This document shows, piece by piece, positions 34,865 through 46,875 of a stretch of DNA of 64,000 nt (the stretch's first letter is position 1; each line of letters begins with the position of its first letter). Below the pieces are notes generated by a model. It had not been told where the DNA came from and searched no databases. It saw nothing but the letters and a program-made list of their open reading frames with translations. Source of the DNA: Mangifera indica. Taxonomy: Eukaryota > Streptophyta > Magnoliopsida > Sapindales > Anacardiaceae. The stretch is from the NCBI RefSeq assembly GCF_011075055.1, contig NW_025401110.1:186001-250000 (forward strand), written 5' to 3'. The position numbers and the translations under genes were made by a program.

Positions 34865-37819
34865 GAATCTCAATTCACCCCCCTATTTTTAATTTTTTTT
34901 AAAAAAGTTTTTTCCTATATATACTCCTCCAAATTCCATTCTTTCAAATTTCAATCTTTCTACTCTCTCACTCAATCCTTCAAACTCTCATTCTCGTTAT
35001 TTAAACTCTTAATACTCTCTCAATCTTTCAATTCAATCAAATTTTCTTAAATTTAATTAAATTCTTTCTTAATTTTTTATTAATTTCAATTTTAATTTTT
35101 TTTATACAATTCATAATTAATTATAGAATTTATTTCTATAATTAATTTTACTTATTATTTTTTTATTATCGTTTATAATTAATCATATAATTTATTTATA
35201 TAATTAATTTTATTTATTATAATTAAGTCCGAGCCTTTCTTTTAATTTTCAATTATTGTAATTAATAATTTAAAAATTAAATCAAGATCATGTATTAGAA
35301 TTGACTTTTCAATATCAGTTTCAAACCGAAACCGTCGGTTCCGAACCGGGGCCATGAACCGGAACCGACGGTTCCGAACCGTGGATGAACTGTCCTGTTA
35401 CTGTTTCGGTTCAGGGTCCTTATATTTTCGAACCGTGAATCGACGGTTCGGAACCGAAACCGACGGTTCATGAACCGTGGTCAGGTCTATCACAATGTAT
35501 ATCCATTCATAAACATAACATAATATATCATAGCAGGCAAATCCCCTCACACTCCTCCTCAGTCATCATTGCTCATTTGTCCACCTGCAAACATGAAAGA
35601 AAATGAATGAATGCTAAACACTCAAAAAGCAGGTGACACTAAACTTGTCTATCATGATTTACATTTCTTATCTTATAAACTTGTCATCTATGACATAAGC
35701 TGTTATTCTTTAACTACGATAATATGAGATGCAATGCATGTTGAAAAATGTTTTTAAACTCATGAAAACCTTTTGTTAAACATTTTTTGAAAACTTTACC
35801 ATAATACATCTCTCTAAATTACTACCCTCCGAGGAGAATGCTCATCCAAAGAGGATAACACTACTTAACTAACAAACATGCTTTATAAACCTATTCAAGT
35901 GGAATTAAAAACAAAACCATCTCATATCCATTCTTAATATAGTATCCATCATAATAATATTCAATCGTCATCCATCATTGTGCATGTAAAAGATGTTTAT
36001 CAAATAATAAAACTCAAACATAACATAAAGTGTAGTAATACAAAATAAATAACTCATTAAAACATGTCATAATATAGTAAATCCTCTCATGACTTTACTC
36101 TATTGACTCATAGGCGATCGTTGATCATCCTTTACTTACAACAATAAAAGGAAAATGTAAAGTATTAAACAATTAGTAAAGTGTTCCTTTTCTCTTTCTT
36201 TACCTTTTCTTATTTATCTTTTTACATCTCTTATTTAATGAACTCGTCATCCAAGATATGTCTACTAACTGTAATTACAATAACATGAGACGTAATGCAT
36301 GATATAAAATATATTTAAAATTGGTGAAATCATTTTCATAAAATCATCTACTGAAATTTGTAATTCACTATGTTGATCCAATAAGGTTGAAACAATAATT
36401 TGACACCCTAGCCATGAGTAACATAAACTCTTGTAATTCCTTTTTCCATAACAAAAATTTATAAATGGATTGTCCTACCACCTCTACTATGGGTGTGCCC
36501 TACTATAAGCATCTGTATGAAAAATCTTATAAATGCCCCTTTGCAACAACCTTCTAAAAATATATTGTAAGACTTTGTAAGAAAACATATTTTAATGGGT
36601 ATTCATAGAAATATTATAAAACTCATGAGATAGAGTCTCACAATCCTAATCGAGCTCTTGATGTAAAACTCATAAAAATATTGTAAAACCTTAATGAGTT
36701 ACGATAAATATCTCTATTTATATGAGACAAGTTACAATCATAATCCAATTCTTTATATAGTTCACCCATAGGTTATCTTAATTGCTTATTTGACACAATT
36801 ATTTTGATAAATATTAAATGGAGTTTGAATGTCTTTAATAGATACTCTTAAATATCAATACACAATTTCAAATATCTAAATTCACCATATCTGGTATATC
36901 CCAAAATAATTCAATCTATGTGCACTTAGACCCATATCAAACTTCTACAAATTGCATTTTAGTCCCTAAACAATTGGATAATGTTTTGAGTTTATGTCTT
37001 ATGTACTTGATATTTATGCACATTTATTTATGAATGTTTTATTGATTTTTTATACCCTTTTGCACGCTAGAAACATGCTAGTGGATGTCTCATTTATAAA
37101 GATGTTCAGTTAGGTTGCAGATATTTCGTATGCATGAGTAATTTGAGTGAAGTAAACTAACACTTTTTTTTTTCTAGTATATATTCTTTTCAGAAGGTAC
37201 CCATCTGGAGAAGGTGTTACATTCACAAATGCATATGGTAGAAATAAAATTAATGTATATATTAAATGCAAGAATGGAGCCAAAGATGAAAAGAGAGAAA
37301 ATTTTGGACTGGTAGAAGAGACAGAGTAGTGGTTGCCCAAAGATGCAATTCTAGATACTGGCAAGATTTTGTGGGTTCTTGTGTTTTTGTTTAAGTAGGA
37401 AAGGAGATGGGACTACAGGAAAAGGAGATTGGAAGGGAAAGAGTAGTGGAAGGGTAGAGAGATGCAATTTGGATCATCAATTTGTTTTGTGAATTTATTT
37501 TAGGGGTAACATGGTAAATATATATTAATTATATTTCATTAAGGACTATATGGAAAATTTTAAAAAGTAAAACAATTACAATAATATGGTAATTACAATT
37601 TTTGCACATGTTTTATAGTTTTTTTCCGTTAACAGTGTTATATTTATATGAAAAAGTATAAAATATGTATTCATGAGTGCTTTTAGATTGAAAATTGGGT
37701 GAGAAAATGTTAATCACTATCAAAATTTACCTATTCAAATGTAAACCCACAGTGATTAGTCGTTAATTACTTTTATTATCAATAGAAGAGGTTCACTTTT
37801 CAAAATGTCTTTTAATATT

Positions 37820-38653
37820 GGCAAAAAGACTTTTCCCACCCAAGGTTAGAGATAATTTCAAGCTCATACTATTCAATTTTCAAAAATCTAAAATTTTACA
37901 TATGAGTAAAATTCTATTAAAAATCTCAATTAAATTAAGGGTAAAATATTATTTAACAAAAAAAATTAAAGTTTTATTATATATTTTTCTCTTAGTTTGA
38001 AAATCTAACAATTTTTCTTCATTCAAAATTTGAAAAATGACAATTTTTTCCTAGGATTTTGAGGTCTCTTCTCTGACGACAACCATAGTTTCAGCCAATA
38101 AACAACGAATACTGTAATCTTTCTCTCCTTCTTGTCTACTCATGTCACCGTCTATTTTTGTTAGACAAAGTTCATCTGATGAGGATACGATCCTCGAACG
38201 AAGAAAAAAGATTTGTCTTTGTCCATCCAGATAGCAGTCGGACAAAGAACATTCTTCATCCATCTGAGGAGACAAAGACGATTCATCTTCATATTTTCAT
38301 CGAACAAAAACAAATCTATCTTCATCCTACAAAAATGGATAGCAATGCAGGCAGATCGAAGGGAGAAGAAGATTATAGCATTCATTGTCCGTCAATTGGA
38401 ATTGTGGTTGTTGCTAGAGAAAGGAAAGAAAAAACCAAGGGGGGAAATTGTCACTTTTAAAACTTTAGGTAGAAAAAAATGTTCTTTTTGTAAACTAAGG
38501 GGGAAAGTGTGATGAAATTTTAGAGTTTTTAATATTTTTAACTAAATAACACTTTTACCTTTAACTTTAAAAATAAATTTTAACAAAATAATGGGTATTT
38601 AGATTTTTAAAAGTTAATGGATATAAGTTTGGGTGGGAATAAGTCTTTTGGCC
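37820..38653. mobile_element. Family A Mutator-like foldback MITE, 834 bp
   Basis: Begins GGCAAAAAGACTTTTCCCAC and ends GGGTGGGAATAAGTCTTTTGGCC. It is flanked by the perfect 9-bp duplication TTTAATATT (37811-37819 and 38654-38662). The arms pair over hundreds of bases: AACCATAGTTTCAGCCAATA on the left corresponds to the reverse complement of TTGGAATTGTGGTTGTTGC on the right. A 9-bp duplication with long inverted repeats is characteristic of the Mutator superfamily. Open frames inside (38051-38512) arise on both strands from the inverted arms and are not genes. Confidence 0.82.
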
Positions 38654-38689
38654 TTTAATATTAATTATAGTCAGCAAATGAGATTAAAT

Positions 38690-38890
38690 TTCCTCTTGTG
38701 GGTAATATATTAACATTAAAAATAGTGTTATATGTATAAATAATATATATAATTTTGTACACAAACATTAACATATTTTATGTGATTAAATAGTTTTAAA
38801 TTAAAAATAAAATAATATTTAATCATATAATAATATATCATTATTTATATATATAATTTTATATATTATTTATACATATAATTTTATAAA
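38690..38890. repeat. Family C palindromic element (one of several)
   Basis: AT-rich inverted repeat around the core ATTAAATAGTTTTAAATTAA AAATAAAATAATATTTAATCATAT, flanked by near-mirror ATATATAATTTTxTA arms. A similar copy lies at about 39120-39290. Limits are approximate. Confidence 0.45.
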
Positions 38891-39943
38891 CTAAATTCAT
38901 TGAATTAAAATCAAGAGTAAAGAAATTAATGATGAAAGAAAAAAAAAATCAAACCCATGTGATTTCAATTAATCCGTCAACCACTTGCGTGCCTGTTGCA
39001 TTCTGAACAAAGTATGAGAGTATAAGGTATCTCCATCGGTTCATAAATGACATATAAACGTGGAACCATTAAATTGATGGACAGAAATGATTACCCTTTT
39101 ATCAGGATAATGAAAAGGTAATAGAAATTATATAGATATATTTTTAATATATAATTTAAATATATAAATTTTATATTATTATATAATTAAATAATTTTAA
39201 ATTAACAATAAAATAATATTTAATTATATGATAATAAATTATTAATATATCAAAATTATATACATATAATATTACCCATTAGTAATTCTATTTAATATTT
39301 TTGTTTAATTATTATGGTATTTTAGAAATATAAAATCTCCTAAAATTTTATAAAATATTATGAAATCTCTATAAATTTTAATATATTTAAAAATAAGTTA
39401 AAATAATTTAACATTTTAAATTTTAAAATTGTCTTGTCAACCCATTTACCCGGTTATACCCATCTCAGAAAATTCAAAACATTCTGCTTTTTACCAATTC
39501 AATTTCAAAAACTAGACATTCTTCCATTTTTAATATAAATAAATTATTTATATAACTAAATTAACTGCAAAACAATAATTTACAAATTAACAAACCATGA
39601 TTCATCACAGCACAAAAGATCTCAAAATTTTAATTTCAAATCTTCAAACAATATAATGAAATATTATGTACATAGTCATTTGTATAATTATAAAAAATTG
39701 ATTAAATAAATATAGTATAGTTAAAAAATGTTGAATTAATTAATTTCCCTTATCCTTTTTCCATTTTAATCCATGAGCCTTACCTCTAACCATTTACATT
39801 TCACAAGCATTAATTTTGAGGCCATCACAAGATTGGGTTACCTTCTTCACACCAAACCATTGGTATATTTACCATGTAACTTTCTTATCATGTCAAAGTT
39901 CAAGTTAAGAAGCCTATTAGATGCATGCATGCTTGATTAAGAT

Positions 39944-40100
39944 TTGACCACATGGAGAAAGAGAGATTCAAAGCCGGCTTGGTTGACCACCGTCCCAATG
40001 GCCTTCAACCCAGGTCTCTCTCTCTCTCTCTCTGCTAAACTAAAGAACAAACGTAGACTTTCTCTAAGTCAAAATCAAAAATTTTCTATATAATTGTCCA
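39944..40100 (+). promoter_or_regulatory. Promoter of the PADRE gene
   Basis: A TATA box TCTATATAAT lies at 40085-40094, about 50 bp upstream of the ATG at 40142. (TC)n at 40015-40035 is a pyrimidine-rich initiator-like tract. Two TTGACC words (39944-39949 and 39983-39988) match the W-box core bound by WRKY factors. An RY-type CATGCATG word lies at about 39924. Stress-type regulation is an inference from these words and from the family. Confidence 0.55.
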
Positions 40101-40141
40101 AAATCTCTCTGTACACTTCAATCTTTCTCTTTTTCTTTCAA

Positions 40142-40795
40142 ATGGGTAATGCAATCTGTTCATGTTTCCAGCAAAACTCCATGAGGGATTCGGTGAAGCT
40201 TATCTTTTGGGAAGGAGACACAATGATTCTCAATGGCAAACACGTCGCCGGAGAAATCATGTATAACTCCCCGGGAAAAATGGTTTGCCGTGCAGATTCC
40301 TTCTTCATTGGTCACCCGCTTCCGGCTCTTGCCGTCGACGACGAGCTCATGCCTGGTCAAACGTATTTCGTTCTCCCCATTGATCGTTTTACATGCAACG
40401 TTCTTTCAGCTTCAACACTAGCAGCCTTCAATTCTTCTTCTTCTTCGTCTTCAACAGCCAGCCGCAAACGGGTCACCCCCATGATCGAATTCGACCACCA
40501 CTGCTGTCCCTTCGAATACACAAAGGGTGAAAACGGTAGGGTTTTTATCAAGGTGGTGCCCGAATTCATAATCAGGCTAATACAGAGAAGTAAAGAGTTT
40601 GATCATCATGAAGATGGATCCTCCTTCCCGTTGCTTTGCAGCACGCCGGAGTTAAAGAAGCACTACGATCTGCTAGTCGGCTTAAGGGGTCAAGTTTGGT
40701 CGCCAAAGCTTGAGCCAATCTCTGAGTACAAAATTAGGTATTCGCCTTGCAGGTTCATAGGGTTGAAGTGGAAACAGCAAGAGAATGCTTGTTAA
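40142..40795 (+). CDS. PADRE-domain (DUF4228) protein
   Basis: Single-exon gene of 217 aa. The start is the ATG at 40142 (MGNAICSCFQQ): the longer upstream frame would need a non-ATG start, and the MGN N terminus is diagnostic. It suggests N-myristoylation on Gly2 with nearby Cys6 and Cys8 for palmitoylation, so membrane attachment is likely. The PADRE pattern is visible: DSVKLIFWEGDT near the start, the central HPLPALAVDDELMPGQTYFVLP block, a Ser run (about residues 98-107, from a TCT/TCG tract), and the C-terminal SPCRFIGLKWKQQ. PADRE genes respond to pathogens and abiotic stress; the biochemical role is unknown. Length and layout are typical and the gene looks intact. Confidence 0.9.
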   Translation: MGNAICSCFQQNSMRDSVKLIFWEGDTMILNGKHVAGEIMYNSPGKMVCRADSFFIGHPLPALAVDDELMPGQTYFVLPIDRFTCNVLSASTLAAFNSSSSSSSTASRKRVTPMIEFDHHCCPFEYTKGENGRVFIKVVPEFIIRLIQRSKEFDHHEDGSSFPLLCSTPELKKHYDLLVGLRGQVWSPKLEPISEYKIRYSPCRFIGLKWKQQENAC

Positions 40796-41540
40796 TCGAT
40801 TATTCTATAATATTCTTGTTATTAATTATAACTTAGTGTCATTAATTAAGAAGACATTAGTGATTATTGATCAATATTGATTATAAGTTATAGCAAGTGT
40901 TGATAATACGTGGGCAGGCTTAGTTTAGTCAAAGGGATATTCAGACTCGACTTAGTTTGTATCTATCCATAATATGTGAGAAGGCTTGTTGATAATTTAC
41001 AATATATTTTATGTGCGGTTCTTATTAAATGCCATAATGCATAATATGTGAAAGGGTTTATTGATATTTAGCATTGAGTATAAGTGCGATACATAAAATC
41101 TTAGGTAAATAAAATATTTTTACGTAATTTAGGTTTTTCAATTCTTAAATAATTTGTTTATATATACAAAATATTAGATATTATTTTTTCGGAGAGTATA
41201 AAAGATAATAAATAATGATAATGGATAACACAATGAGTTATATCAGAGAAAAAGAGAAAATAATTATAATCCAATAAAAAATAACATATAAGAGATATTA
41301 GTTTAGTTATTGAGTTTGATCATCATAAAATATCATCTTATAAGTGTTTATTTTATTTTAAATTCAAATCATTTAATCATATGGTAATACATCTTCTAAA
41401 TACCTAAATCAAGTATGAGACCAAGAGAAGATGGATTATAATGATTTTAATATTTGTAGGAATACGATCGTCACTTACATGAGTAACTACTAAATTTTGA
41501 GACTAAGAATAGATAGTCCATGGTTAACATGTACCTGACT

Positions 41541-42337
41541 ATCAAATTTTACATTTAACTTGAGATTTCACACTTTAGGGTAGCTCGTTTTTTATTAATA
41601 AAAATTATCTTGATAATTTATTTTTACTATTTATATTATTTTATTTAATTTATGATAATAAAATATTATAGTAATTTTATATTACTAATACTGATACAGT
41701 AAATAATATAAGTAATAATCTGATTATCATTTTTATTTTAGATATTAAAAAATTATCAAGATAATTTTAATTTTATTATAATTATATTTTTATTTATTAA
41801 TTTTTTATAACAAAAATAACCATATCTTCAATTAATATAACAAGCGATATAAAAATATTTTAAAATAATTATACTTGAGGATATTTAAGTAAAATAATTT
41901 ATTAATATTTTTTATCATCTCTAACCAAACATAATAATTATTTATATTTATCAAATTTTATCAAATATAATAATTATTTATACTCAATAATCTTTTAAAT
42001 AATTTATCTCCAAATTAATTTTTAAAATTTGATAATAAAATATTTAAATAATTTATTTTCAAACTAATTTTAAAATTTTCGTGATAAAATATTACCTAAA
42101 TTAACCCACCTATTAATGCAAGTAACGCACATGCCCACCATGGAGCCATGAGTAACGCACGTAGCCCACCGTTTGTCTTTCACATACCTATTATGATAGA
42201 ACGGTAAATTGGTAATAAGCCCCTCTATATGTATTCTGCATGCTGGTAAAATTTTCTAACGCCCCATTGTCCAAGTTATGCATGGTAACCATAGTATCAA
42301 ATTTTACATTTAACCCGAGATTTCACGAATACTTTAG
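41541..42337. repeat. Direct repeat flanking a family B element
   Basis: ATCAAATTTTACATTTAAC then GAGATTTCACxxx...ACTTTAG occurs at 41541-41577 and again at 42296-42337, about 755 bp apart, with a family B copy between them. The repeats are too long for a transposon target duplication and are likely part of a local duplication. Confidence 0.7.
41580..42107. mobile_element. Family B AT-rich element, copy 3
   Basis: Starts near TTTTTTATTAATAAAAATTA and ends near ATATTACCTAAATTAACCC. Key shared words: ATTATCAAGATAATTTTAAT, ATCTCTAACCAAACATAATA, TATAATAATTATTTATACTC. It is the reverse orientation of copy 2. Noncoding. Confidence 0.6.
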
Positions 42338-42530
42338 TACCATGCGTACCTCGCTATGTGTATTACACGTTCCTATTATTTAAGCATGGTAAAATTATAA
42401 TGACCCCCTACTACGTGTATTTTGTGTACATATATAACATATGGTGGAATTTTAATAACTCTTGCTATGTGCGTTACGTATGGTATGCATGAGTAATTAC
42501 ATTTAACACCCCACCTTCATTGGTTTCGAG
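42121..42530. repeat. Cluster of short degenerate tandem repeats
   Basis: AGTAACGCAC(A/G)T(G/A)GCCCACC-like units at 42121-42139 and 42151-42170 are followed by repeated GGTAAAATTxTAATxxCCCC and CTATGTGTATTACxxxT words (42209 to 42490). Copies are imperfect and of uneven spacing. No coding potential. Confidence 0.6.
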
Positions 42531-44100
42531 TATGTGTGATGCACATACTAGATTACAAATCACACATTTTGCAAAAATGACAATACACTCTCAGTCATGT
42601 CCAATTTCTTTAATACTCTATTCAAACTCTCTTCAATCATAATGTCATTTATATACGACATAAAACATAATAATTGATTCAATTTAAATTCCCAATAAAT
42701 ATTAAAATTGAAACTTAGTTTAAAAACCTTTAAGCACACATGTATAACATTTCCAGTATCATTGCACACACATATAAATCTCTATAATGTAATAAATAAA
42801 ATGATAAATCTTTACAATGTAACAACCTTGTTCCCATTATGTATACAAAAGTCACCCTAAATAATCAAATATCTACGACAAAAACCATTACAACAATGAT
42901 GATTGAGTTTAAAAATTTTTGGAATGAATGGAAATGAGTAAATTTTAGTTTATATATGAGGATAATTTTGTGATTTTTCAAATTCTAATATGTTGACTAC
43001 AATGTTATAACCCTATGGTTTAGGATTATTTTTGTGTTAATCCCTTAAAATGGTTATTTTAATTAATAACAAAAAATTAAGGTTATTATTTTAAATAACC
43101 ACTTTTAAAATAACCACATGTTGGGGTTAATTGAACCAAGCAAGCCGAGACCCAATTATTCAATACAAAAAATTTAATTTCAGACTAAATATAATTTGAG
43201 CCTTAGGTGGACTTGGACAAAAAAAATTTGTTCATTAAATTATCAAGCTTGGGCTTGAACATTAGGTTGTTCATGCCCAAGACCTAATAGAACATGAAAA
43301 TTTATTATGGGCGAGTATACATTTGTGAGGTTCTCAAATCTACAAGGGATCGTAGGGGTGTTTTACAAGTCTTTAAAGTTATAGAACTAATATGAAACAT
43401 GCTCAAAACAAGCCAGAAGTCTAAATAATTTGGATGAATTGAGTCTGAATAAAAAATATAAGACCTAAAGCTCAAACCTAATTCAATAGGTCTGATTGAT
43501 AACTTTGTTGGGGATGTAAATAAATATATAATAAACTTTTGAAACTCTAAACCATATTGATCAACACTAACATATTTTTCATTATGAAACACATAGAAAA
43601 TGGAGTTTGGTTATGATTTTGATTATTTAGGTGATAATTTGAATTGTATGAGTTAGGGTGTCAAGTTGATTTTGATGATATATTTAATGTAAACAGATAT
43701 TAGTTGTGAAATCTTCCAAGAACCTTCTTAGAACAAATTTAATAGGCTTTGAGGAAAAACAATGATAAATTTTATTACTATTTTAGCCTTTGTCAAAACA
43801 ATATATGAGAGTTAGTCACCATAGAAATGGAGGGGGTGAAAAACATTTCCCGACGAGAATTGTGTTAATATCCAAAGTTTTTTATTAATAAAAAGGGCCC
43901 ATTAAATCAAGAAACTCTTGAACCCAAGAGGCCCAATACATTCAAGAATAAAATTTTAGATGATACACTAGAAATTGTCTATTTATCTTCAACATGTTGT
44001 GTATTTTTTCTCAAAGCAGGGTCTCATCATTAAAGATGTAGCCCACCAACAATATACTTTGATTACATACAATTTTGGCCCATTTACAGCTTAACTAAAA

Positions 44101-44215
44101 GGCCGAAAGACTTATTCTCTCCTAAGGTTTAGTATATTGTCGCTCTTATCTTATAAGTTTCGAAATTTTAAATGTCCACTTATAAGCTGATAAAGTTAAT
44201 AATATCCGTTAAATC
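44101..44215. mobile_element. Truncated family A MITE (left end)
   Basis: GGCCGAAAGACTTATTCTCTCCTAAGG starts at 44101, followed by family-like text (AAATTTTAAATGTCCACTTATAAG, CCGTTAAAT). No right end found nearby. Confidence 0.6.
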
Positions 44216-45212
44216 TGAGAGTATAATTGCTCATGCTTTCCTTGTGTGGTTAATGTATCAATGGTTCCTAATAATTTTACATTATCGCGTGTAATGTTAT
44301 TTATTAATGCAAGGTAAATCTAATAATATCCCTTATATAATTACAAGCAAAACCATTAGCAAGAAAGCTAGTAAACAACTTTCCCACATGGGACTTTAAG
44401 AAAGAGGTTTGGTGATGAACTGTTGGAGGTTTTATAACACAAAGTCTATTATTAAGAATAGAATTGAAAATAGTAGGCAAATCCCAAGTTTGACCTTTTT
44501 TGTAGACCAAACAAGTTGCCAGTTATTTAAGCAAAAGGGTGTGATAAATAATTTATGCACATAATTGAAGCAAGAGATGAAATCCCAATGTCTCTCATTA
44601 GTGACCAAAGTGAAAAATAATCAAAGCTTTAAAACCCTTCTTGTCAATTATTTTGATAAAGACTTTAGAATCTTATAAATGTATCAAAGTGGGTGGCAGG
44701 GGTGCTTCCTCTTTCTTCTTCCTCAACTTCTTGCCAATCACATCAACTTTTAAAACTTGCAAACTATGTAAACAAAGTTAGGGACCATTCTATTCTATAA
44801 AATATGTATCTGCTTGTATATATAGAGAGGCCTAGGTTGAACCCAATACTAACAGCAACTCTAACTTCATAGCTCCATCCTTCCTACTTTAATTTATGCT
44901 AGACATCATTAGGGCCCAATTATTAGAATAGGGTAACTATTTTAACCCAAATTGTGGTTCTCTTTATATTTTAACTTGGGATCCTAATTCATTTTATATC
45001 TTACAAATATATAGATAATAAATATAAATTTATATATAATAAATTATATATTATCATATAATTAAATAATTTTAATATTTACTTATATAATAATAATTAT
45101 TATTTGGATATAAATTTGTATATATTACTTGTTTATCGATTTTTATATCAATAGTTTAACTATGAAATAAAAATTGATTTTCCACTACCTAAGATTCATC
45201 CATATTACAAAT

Positions 45213-45690
45213 AGGAGTTGTTTGGTTTCAACCGATAAAAATTATCTTGTTAATCTATATTTTATTATTTATATTACTTTATTTGGTTTATCAGTAATAA
45301 AATATTACAATTTATAAATAGTAATATGACAGATAATATAGGTGGTAATTTGATTACTACATTCACCTTAAATATTAAATAAATTATTAAAGTAATCTTA
45401 ATTTTATTATAATTATATTTTTATTTATTAATTTTTTAGATAAAAATAAGTTCATTTTCAATTAATATAATAAGTAATATAAAAAATATTTTAAAATAAT
45501 TTTACTTAAATATATTTAAATAAAATAATTTATTAATATTATTTTATTATCTCTAATCAAACACAATAATTATTTATTTATTTATTTATTTTAATTAAAT
45601 TTTATTAAATATAATAATTATTTATATTTAATAATTTTTTAATTTATTTATTTTTAAGATAATATTTCAATTTTGATAATAATAATTGGA
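45213..45690. mobile_element. Family B AT-rich element, copy 4
   Basis: Starts GGAGTTGTTTGGTTTCAACC, the counterpart of the copy-2 end, then ATTATCTTGTTAATCTATAT, AATTTTATTATAATTATATT, ATCTCTAATCAAACACAATA, and ends near TAATAATAATTGG. Same orientation as copy 3. Confidence 0.6.
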
Positions 45691-46719
45691 AAAGACCTTT
45701 TTCTTGGAAAATGCAAGTTATTATCCCCAGAAATTGGCAAGTAATAGATTGATTTTAAATTATAGGGTTGTGGAAAAATACCGAAATACTTAGAAGGCTA
45801 AAGCAATTAGTTGCAGATCTCAGAAAATTCCCGCATACATAGACATTTTTAATAAGATAGTATTATATATATAAATAATATATATTTGTATATATAAATA
45901 ATAATAATATATTATTATATAATTAAGTAATTTTAAATTAAAAATGAAGTAATATATAATTATATAATAATATATTATTATTTGTGAATATAATTTTATT
46001 GTTTTTAATATATCCGTCTAGTTTCTATCACATTTTTTGGCAAAAGTGTGATTAAATTATATTCATCTTTCAAACCCTACAAAATGAGTTTCTTGTCCAT
46101 CTCCATCATTTTCTCGAATGTGTTCCTTTGTCGATGCTCTTCATCCCCATCCAATGAAGTTGTTGTGATTTTAAAACTTGCTTCGAAAGATTTAATCATA
46201 TTTTAGCATAAAAATAGAGAAAATGTTTGTTGCGATATTTTATTTTATTCATTTTACATATTCATGATAAAATATTAAGATAATAATTTACTTAAATTCC
46301 CTTATATATAATTATTTTAAAATATATTTTATATTAATTATTATATTGTAAAATATTACATTTAACTCCTCATTTGAAGTTTAACGTATAAATATGTAAA
46401 GTTCATTGAAATATGCTAAACTTTTGGAAAACCTTTAAGATTTCATTCAAATCATAAGACCTACCAATTTTGTCTCTTTTTCTTAAAATCCAACAATTTA
46501 GTAGCCTAAAAGGGAAAAGCAAGTGCAAATTGATTTTAATATTTGAATTAAACAATTTTCTTGGCTCAATTTATGTTTTTTATTTTTTGTGTAATATTTT
46601 AGATAAAAAGATTTTAAGACAATAAAAATGACAATTAATATTTAAGGATTTCATTATTTTATTGAAAGGTTAGAGGTTATAATAAAATTATTAATTAATT
46701 TACGATAAAATTATGTGTA

Positions 46720-46875
46720 CTCTTTTTGGGCATAAAAATATGTACATACTTATATATGTTATTATATGATTGAATGATTTTGAATTAAAGATAATACAAC
46801 ACTCAATTATATGATAACAAGTATGAGTGTGTATACATTTACGTACCCAAAATAGGTACACATAGTATTCCTCAT
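46720..46875. repeat. Family C palindromic element beside a MITE
   Basis: GTGTACTCTTTTTGGGCATA at the left pairs with TACCCAAAATAGGTACACAT at the right. The centre carries ATTATATGATTGAATGATTT and TGAATTAAAGATAA. About 150 bp, noncoding. Confidence 0.65.

Larger units (their letters stand above)
34480..35489. mobile_element. Non-autonomous hAT-type transposon, 1010 bp
   Basis: Termini TAGACCTTGCCACGGTCCGG (left) and, reverse-complemented, TAGACCTGACCACGGTTCAT (right). They are flanked by CCACAATG (34472-34479) and TCACAATG (35490-35497), an 8-bp target duplication with one mismatch. Both ends are packed with CCGGAACCG/CGGTTCGG words, which act as subterminal repeats. An 8-bp duplication and such ends are typical of hAT elements. 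There is no transposase frame; open frames at 34367-34654 and 34778-35050 are not protein-like. The interior carries three hairpins at 34747-34864 and a pyrimidine-rich stretch. Confidence 0.8.
34245..36370. repeat. Diverged two-unit tandem repeat (about 540 bp per unit), unit 1 interrupted by a hAT element
   Basis: Unit 1 starts AACATCCCTCTCTAAATAATT at 34245 and continues GGAGAATGCACATCCGAA. Unit 2 starts TACATCTCTCTAAATTACTA near 35805 with GGAGAATGCTCATCCAAA. Later landmarks recur in order: CATAACATAATATATCATAGCAGG versus CATGTCATAATATAGTAAATCC, then a CTTGTCATCTATGACATAAGC versus CTCGTCATCCAAGATATG block, then ATAATATGAGATGCAATGCATG versus ATAACATGAGACGTAATGCATG. Removing 34480-35489 plus one target duplication makes unit 1 about 540 bp. 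Noncoding; origin unknown. Confidence 0.6.
29791..40141. other. 10-kb gene-poor region with repeats
   Basis: No gene supported. From left to right it holds a family B copy (30112-30592), a block rich in TCAAACTC/TTGAAC words (30690-31030), a 74-bp tandem duplication (31080-31226), a long hairpin (31914-32145), a second TCAAACTC-type block (32515-32875), a decayed family A element (33650-34078), an (AT)(GT) microsatellite, a diverged tandem repeat interrupted by a hAT element (34245-36370), a full family A MITE (37820-38653) and family C copies (about 38690-38890 and 39120-39290). Long open frames here are repeat shadows. Confidence 0.7.

Noticed and set aside
38051..38512. Overlapping open frames on both strands
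   Set aside because: Produced by the inverted arms of the MITE at 37820-38653.
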